Below, one piece after another: positions 17,995 through 23,425 of a stretch of 23,425 bases of DNA; position 1 is the first letter of the stretch; each line of letters opens with the position of its first letter. Both the position numbers and the translations under genes were made by a program. This DNA is from Saccoglossus kowalevskii (lineage: Eukaryota > Hemichordata > Enteropneusta > Harrimaniidae). The notes below the pieces were generated by a model. That model saw only the letters and a list, made by a program, of their open reading frames with translations. It made no database searches and had not been told where the DNA came from. The stretch covers positions 434,903 through 458,327 of the forward strand of contig NW_003120918.1 in assembly GCF_000003605.2 (NCBI RefSeq), in the 5' to 3' direction.

Positions 17995-18850
17995 ATGAAT
18001 TGTGTAGATTGTGGCGAGTCCAGAGCAAAGCTTTGTCAAGACCATTTGCACTTATGTTAGTTATTCGGTTTCCGTCGAAAACACCAAGCTCACGATCACC
18101 CAAGATGGCGATGACCCAAACAATGGATTAACCAGAACAAAAGATGGCGATGTTAAGCTTGACAGCATTCAAACTACCCTCATTGAACTCACGAGAAATG
18201 TTGACAACATTACAGGAATGGAGGGAAAAATCACCGAATTGCAAAGATCTGCCATGCACGTAAGTGGTATTTTCGACACTTTTAAAGAGGAAATAACAGT
18301 TTTGAAAATGGAAAACAACAGGTTGCGATTGAGATTAGATGAAACAAAAGAGGAGTTAAACATATTACAACAATACGCACGTATGAACAATCTTGAAATC
18401 TCTGGTATAACGGAAAAGGATGGCGAAGATGCGGATGATTTAGTGGTGAAAGTTGCGTCAGCGGTCGGTGTTCACATCACACATAACGATATTGACATAT
18501 CACATCGGCTACCACATAACAGAAGCACACCTCTCAGACAACAACAAGCACCGATCATACTTAACTTTACGAGACACACTGTTCGCAATAAATTGTATAT
18601 GTCCAAGAAATATCTTAAAGGCAAAACCAGTCATGATATCGGCACTAGTGGAAATACCAAATTATTCATTAATGAAAACTTGACACAACAAAACAAGCAA
18701 ATGTTTAAATAAGCAAATCAGGTACGGAAGGCAAAGAACTGGAGATTTATTTGGACAAATGGAGAGAAGATTTTCGCAAAAAATTCCAGAAGACCAAGTC
18801 ATGCGTATACTGATGAATGCAGACTGGATTGTCTAATAACATTGCCACAC
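17995..18850 (+). pseudogene. LINE ORF1 (coiled coil plus RNA-binding domain), broken
   Basis: ORF1 proteins bind the element's RNA. An ATG at 17995 opens a Cys/His-rich stretch (MNCVDCGESRAKLCQDHLHL) ended by a stop at 18058-18060. The frame that continues starts near 18011 and runs to TAA at 18710. It has a coiled coil near residues 50-120 (IELTRN...LRLRLDETKEELNILQQYAR) and then the NLEISGI, DISHRLP, NKLYMSKKYLKG and FINENLT pattern of L1/FP25-type RNA-binding domains. Homology continues in frame past the stop (RKAKNWRFIWTNGEKIFA), so the TAA is premature and the original end was near 18810-18850. A frameshift separates the zinc-finger-like start from the rest. Confidence 0.75.
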
Positions 18851-18854
18851 AGAT

Positions 18855-19830
18855 CAGATCACTTGCAAAACATTTTGACGATTTTGTCTCTCTCCTTAAT
18901 AATATAAATCAATATTTCTCTGTTATTGCCTTTAGCGAAGTTCTGATTGTTCCCTTTATGCACTCCCCTCTTACCAATTAATTACGTCAAGCCGTAAGAA
19001 TTCCAAAGGTGGTGTGGCGGGATTGTACGTCCACCACTCATTATCATTCTTACACCTTCATTGTTATGAAGTAGTCCATTGAGAATCTGTCTTTGTTGAT
19101 GTTATTATTGCAAAAAAAACACATCGTAATTGCTGTAATTTAACGCAAACCCAATACTCCAACTCATGAATTCTGTGAATGTTTTGGCCATGTACTTAGT
19201 CAAATATCTGCTTTAAACAAGAAATGTATTATTCTAGGTGATTTTAATATTGATGTAAATCAAGATACTCATATTACCTCCACATACGTATCACTTTTGC
19301 ACAGTTATAACTATTCACAATTAATTAATACACCAACGAGAATGACCCATGACACAAGTACCTCTATTGATCACGTGATTACTAATATTACTGACCACTT
19401 TGTTAAATGTGGCACAATACTCTCAGATATAAGTGACCACTTTCCCATTTGTTCTGTATACGAAAATTTACATCATCATTTCAATCAAGGCAAGATATTT
19501 TACAAATGTGACTTCTCAAATTATAACAGTGACAAATTTGTTTCCGATTTGAACAATACATGTTGGCAGCTAATATATAATTGTGATGAACCAAATCGGG
19601 CACTCAAGATTGTCTGTGATGCTTTCAGTGCTATTGCATCAAGGCACGCCCCAATTAAAAAATGTAATGTTAATAGCAAATCGTTTTGTAAGCCCTGGCT
19701 CTCGAAAGGCCTTCTTATTTCAACTAAAACAAAACACAAATTATTTTCTAAAATGAAAAGGTCTCCCAACAATGTTCAAGTTGGTAACAAGTACAAGATA
19801 TACCGAAACCTTCTGACAAAACTTCCCTAA
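18855..19830 (+). pseudogene. LINE ORF2 endonuclease part (APE type), broken
   Basis: This domain nicks target DNA to prime reverse transcription. The first 250 bp are decayed: NNIATQIRSLAKHFDDFVSL and VIAFSEV near 18862-18945 are followed by stops where the SRKNSKGGVAGLYVHHS-like part should be. From about 19190 one clean frame runs to 19830 with IILGDFNID (catalytic Asp/Asn), TRMTHDTSTSIDHVITN and SDISDHFPI (catalytic Asp-His). It then continues toward the linker before a frameshift around 19828. Confidence 0.8.
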
Positions 19831-21585
19831 AAAGCGAAAAAAACTCTATTATTCAGCCAAATCCCAGTCTTCGACCTAATAAAACCTGGAAAATTATAAA
19901 TAGCATTTTAAACAATAATATTTCTATGTCTCCAAGACAGATTATTAAATCCAATACGGGGGAAGTTTTGTCAAAGGATATCGATATTGCACAGAATTTC
20001 AATGATTTTTTCACTACTGTTGGACCAGCCCTAGCAGCTCAAATCAATCCTCCTGAACATTTTACAAACTACCTTTCTGATAATCATTAATTACACAGCC
20101 TCTTTCTTCCTGCGTCCACTTAGTCAAAATGACGTCATTAATGAGATCGGGCGTTTAGATCCCAGCAAAGCTATGGGCCCAGATCATCTTCACCCAAAAA
20201 CAATAATCCATGCTGCCCAACACATTGCTAGTCCCCTAGCCCATATCATCAACCTATCCATTACTACAGTTATTTTCCCAGATCTACTGAAAATCGCTAA
20301 AATTACCCCCACATATAAAAAAGGTTCACCCTTAGAAATTAGCAACTACACACCCATGTCCTTATTGTAAATTCTAAGCAAAATTATTGAATCTGTTGTT
20401 AAATTCCAAATTTTAGAGTTCCTTGATAAATGTAATATTCTTTTGCCGACTCAATATGGTTTTCGCAAACACTACAATAACAAACTTGCACTTGTAGATC
20501 TAATTACTGACATCACAGACAAAATGGACGCAGGTTACATCACATTTAGTATATTTATAGATTTAAAGAAAGCATTCGATACAACTGGCCAACACATTTT
20601 ATTACAAAAAATAGAGCATTATGGGATTCGGGGCCTGCCACTTAAATAGTTCCACAGTTATCTAGAAAAATCGTCTCCTGGCAGTGGATGCCAATGGTAC
20701 CGTATCAACCCCAAACCAAGTTAAATGTGGAATTCCCCAGGGTTCAACACTCGGCCCTTTATCATTTCTTCTACATATTAATGATATTAACTCCAGTACC
20801 AATGCCTTTGATTTTCGTTTATTTGCAGATTACACTAATCTATTCAACTCACTTAAATCTAACCAAATTAAATTAAATCTTAATACTATTAATACAACAT
20901 TTAAAAAAGTCGCTGACTGGTGTAAAGCTAACAAACTAACAATTAATGCAAACAAAACTAATTATATGGTAATTAAAATTCCACAAAAACAAATTCATAT
21001 TAATGGATCCTTGGAAATTGATAATGTACCGTTAAAGGGCGTAATATCAGTATCTTACTTTGGTGTCAATATAAATTCGTCTTTGAACTGGAATGCTCAT
21101 ATTAACAAAGCCACTAACATACTTAGCTCTAAAATTGGTATAATCTCACAAATTCGACATTATGTCCCAAAGTATATTCTTATTCTAATATATAATACCC
21201 TGATTCTTCCACATTTAACGTACTGTGTTGAAATATGGGGAAACGCTTATCCTACCCTTCTTGAAGCGATTCTACGACTCCAAAAAAAAAAAAAAAATTG
21301 TGCGGCTTATCACTTTATCAAAATGGTACTCGCATGCTGCACCACTGTTCCGTTTTCTTCAAATTCTGGACATTCACAAACTATGTAAATTTCACTCTTG
21401 TCTATTTATATTCGATATAAATAAAAATCGTTTCGCACGCTGTCCCGAGAACTACATCAACATTCCTTCTCATAATTATCTTACTAAAATAAATAGCATA
21501 ATAAGCATAATAAGTGGCAGCCTCTCTATACCAAAAACAACATTTTCTATAACCCAGCATAACATAAAGTTTGCATCAATTAAAG
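19831..21585 (+). pseudogene. LINE ORF2 linker and reverse transcriptase, broken
   Basis: Linker FNDFFTTVGPALA near 20000-20040, then RT blocks: GRLDPSKAMGPDHLHPKTI (20146-20205), ITPTYKKGS (near 20310), FIDLKKAFD (near 20560, first catalytic Asp present), GIPQGSTLGP (near 20735) and LFADYTN at 20819-20839. The second Asp of the catalytic F-A-D-D box is Tyr (TAC at 20831-20833). Other breaks are a TAA near 20090, TAA at 20368-20370, TAG at 20647-20649 in place of the usual Trp of WFHSYL, a frameshift near 20665, and a 16-A run at 21282-21297 that shifts the frame into the C-terminal part. The RT could not work. Confidence 0.85.
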
Positions 21586-21880
21586 GGGAGCAGAGGTGTG
21601 GCTTTTGATACTCTGTACATGAAATTTGAGATCTATGAATGAATTCTGTCGATAAAAACAACTTGTATGTGCAGCGAAATGCCCTAAATATCGGGTATAA
21701 AACGGACTGTGAAGCAGACAACAAACTTCTGCTTTTCTTGGCGTTATTTCGGCTCTAGAGGGACAGTCAGATGATGTCATCAGTGAACACTGATAATTGA
21801 ACCCATTCATGCTCGTACTTCAATCCCATAGAAATGCTACGATGAAAGACCTTGATAACTGACTACTTAAAATTTGAAAC
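21586..21880. other. Junction and spacer after the LINE
   Basis: LINE homology is lost after ITQHNIKFASIKG at about 21585. The rest is non-coding with no recognisable tail or target duplication. Confidence 0.5.
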
Positions 21881-22031
21881 ATGGCGAAATGTTGTGCGTA
21901 TGAATGCCATAACGATTCATGTTATGTTTCTCAAAATCCCAGAAAAAAAATCACGTTGTTGGTTGCGAGAAATCGGCAGAAGAACCAACCTGAAAGTGAA
22001 GACACGTACAGCGCTCTAGCTATAGTAAACA
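21881..22031 (+). pseudogene. THAP-type zinc-finger first-exon relic
   Basis: THAP domains are C2CH zinc fingers found in transcription factors and P-element-like transposases. An ATG in a good context (AAACATGG) opens MAKCCAYECHNDS, fitting the C-x(3-4)-C start. A one-base shift then gives VMFLKIPEKKSRCWLREIGR followed by RTNLKVKTRTAL, with the invariant Trp and Pro in the expected places. The expected C-x2-H-F end is replaced by TAG. A GTGAGT donor follows at 22032. The unshifted frame is open to 22039 but loses the Trp and Pro. It could be a decayed gene or a transposon fragment; no second exon was found. Confidence 0.5.
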
Positions 22032-22329
22032 GTGAGTAAATAAATATTGTTTGAGTTAAAAACTAAATTAGAAATACGCTAATATCTGTCATGAATTTGT
22101 TTTTGCGTATCTGTTAACCGACTTTATTAGCTGATTATTAGCGAATTGCTGTGTTATGTCTGTCATCGTTTAGGTCTATTTGAAGTTTTGGACGGAACTT
22201 GGCTCAGTGATTTGGAACTAATTACCAGATAACCGCCGCTTTTTAGACTACTCATTTTGACAGTTTATATCCGTAGTTATTAATGTAGTGAACGATTAAT
22301 CAAAAGATATGACGTATTCAGTACTTAGT
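22032..22329. other. Non-coding, no feature
   Basis: AT-rich spacer after the THAP-like exon. Nothing further recognised. Confidence 0.5.
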
Positions 22330-22735
22330 GTGATTGGCTTTATGATTGAAGGTTACGCCCTAGAGTCTTTTTACTGCTTTGTAATTGGTTAGAGTTGTGA
22401 AGATGAATAAAGAGAGTTTGAGTTGGTCTTGAGGAGCACAGCACGATAGACGCAGTAGAGAGAGAGTGCAGTCGAGAGTCGAGTCCTGGGGCGAGCCTTG
22501 AGGCATTCCAGTCTTGGGCGAGTCTTGGTTCAGCCTTGCGAGAGTCTTGGGGACTTTTCCCCAGGGCGCTGTGTCTTATAGAGTGCTCCAAAAGATCGAC
22601 TAAGACGAGAGTTGAAACGTATTTCGTTGTGTGTGCCTTATTTGACTGTAAAGTATAAGTGACTTTCCCGATCCCGTACCTCAAGGGGACGAGATACAGA
22701 GACGAGACGAGTTCCCCCCCCCCTGACACGTGTGG
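22330..22735 (+). mobile_element. GC-richer island, possible solo LTR
   Basis: Two inverted CCAAT words (GATTGGC near 22332, AATTGGTT near 22383) precede GAATAAAGAG (near 22405). There follow about 150 bp with several GCGAG-(A/T/C)CTTG repeats (near 22491, 22518, 22539) and a T/G-rich part ending at a run of C (22714-22722). The order of CCAAT boxes, AATAAA and a structured R/U5-like part fits an LTR. No clear TG..CA ends, primer-binding site or gag/pol was found, so this stays tentative. The minus-strand frame at 22340-22753 is a by-product of the repeats. Confidence 0.3.
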
Positions 22736-23425
22736 AGAACCCAGAGAGTACAAGATTTTCTCCCTGATATATCACTTGAACTACAGTAATCATTTCGCCC
22801 AACTTCCCACTTTTAATCGACCGCTTATCGCTTAATTTCCGACCGCACTGTATTTTCTGACCGGAAAACGACCGCATTTTATCGTAAGCTTTCTCTCACC
22901 ACTCATTGAAAACACCGACCGGTCGCCCAAACACTGGTCACTTGCACAGGAGTGATCGAAATAGTGGTTTTGAGTGATACAGTTTGGGGATATAACGGGT
23001 ACTAACTATTTTTAAATTCCGCACTACTCTTCAAATCTATACCACATTGTATCGTTCGCGGACGAAACTTCACCTGTGTCCAATATTAAATAACCGAGTT
23101 TGCGTAATTATTATGAAAGCGATATATTACAATGTTGAATTTTTTAGAGCCGGTACAACACTGTAAACAAATTTACGTAATTAGAAAAGCAGCACACTAA
23201 GTAAACGACCTCAAAATATACAAGTTTGCGTACAGCACCGTCAGAACTAATAACAATTTTACAAGATCGACGCGCGGAGCATGAAAGAAAAAGATTGCTA
23301 AGGTAACGCGCCTGTTCAGTGCGTGACTTGGGGGTCAAACTTCGGTCAACACACACTTGATATCAGCATCGCCGCGCAGTAAGTTACGCAATGAAGTACT
23401 TAAAGTTCTATTGCGTCCCAAAATG
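22736..23425. other. CpG-richer right edge, no gene shown
   Basis: Three GACCGC words lie at 22819-22876. The last 150 bp are CpG-richer (CGACGCGCGG near 23269, CGCCGCGCAG near 23370). An RFX X-box-like ATTGCTAAGGTAAC lies at 23294-23307. The minus-strand frame 23144-23356 (70 codons) has no family resemblance. A promoter for a gene outside the window is possible. Confidence 0.35.

Larger units (their letters stand above)
17860..21585 (+). mobile_element. Degenerate non-LTR retrotransposon (CR1/Jockey-group LINE)
   Basis: ORF1, an APE-type endonuclease, a linker and a reverse transcriptase follow in the canonical order on the plus strand over about 3.7 kb. Many stops and frameshifts show it is inactive. 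The 3' end breaks off within the C-terminal domain near 21585, with no tail visible, so it was cut by a rearrangement. The clade cannot be fixed by eye: the FNDFFTTVGPALA linker and the ITLSKWYSHAAPLF segment fit CR1-, L2- or Jockey-related families. Its start near 17860 abuts the relic at 17270-17850. Confidence 0.85.

Noticed and set aside
22340-22753. 137-codon minus-strand open frame
   Set aside because: Formed by the GCGAG-CTTG repeat island; composition follows the repeats, no domain.

Overview
The window looks like accessory, AT-rich nuclear DNA from an invertebrate animal. It contains one intron-bearing gene of a metazoan transporter family with GT..AG splice sites, decayed LINEs of the kind common in lancelets, hemichordates, molluscs, brachiopods and cnidarians, a THAP-like exon relic, and many minisatellites. 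The sequence alone does not fix the phylum.

The one gene that appears intact lies at 7024-10925 on the plus strand. It has four coding exons joined by three introns, all phase 1, and predicts a 468-residue major facilitator protein of the monocarboxylate-transporter-like (SLC16/MCT) family. A TATA-like core promoter lies just upstream. The other open frames in the left half are short and look incidental.

Layout. 1-600: 22-bp minisatellite. 600-7023: non-coding DNA with three diverged, roughly colinear blocks (A 1414-2545, B 2740-3810, C 5745-7310) that look like repeated duplications of the transporter's upstream region; B and C carry its first exon, broken in B and intact in C. 7229-9242: large first intron with a 72-nt near-perfect hairpin and a cluster of palindromes. 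10926-12425: 3' flank. 12426-15760: a fourth block (D), with upstream sequence close to C, then tandem repeats, tRNA-like SINE relics, a LINE tail on the minus strand, and finally another broken exon 1 split by a 107-bp LINE tail. 15760-16620: CpG-richer DNA with no convincing gene. 16620-17260: two further tandem arrays, one made of repeated TGACGTG. 17270-17850: C-terminal relic of one LINE. 17860-21585: a second, more complete but dead LINE (ORF1, endonuclease, reverse transcriptase). 21881-22031: relic of a THAP zinc-finger exon. 22330-22735: GC-richer repeat island, possibly a solo LTR. The right edge is non-coding and CpG-richer.

Interpretation. The transporter seems to be the survivor of a local tandem-duplication history: pieces of its promoter and first exon lie on both sides of it, and later retroelement insertions broke up the downstream copy. 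I found no convincing novel enzymatic or defence system. The most interesting signals are the repeated promoter and exon-1 units, a non-coding block better preserved than its neighbouring exon, and the intronic hairpin.
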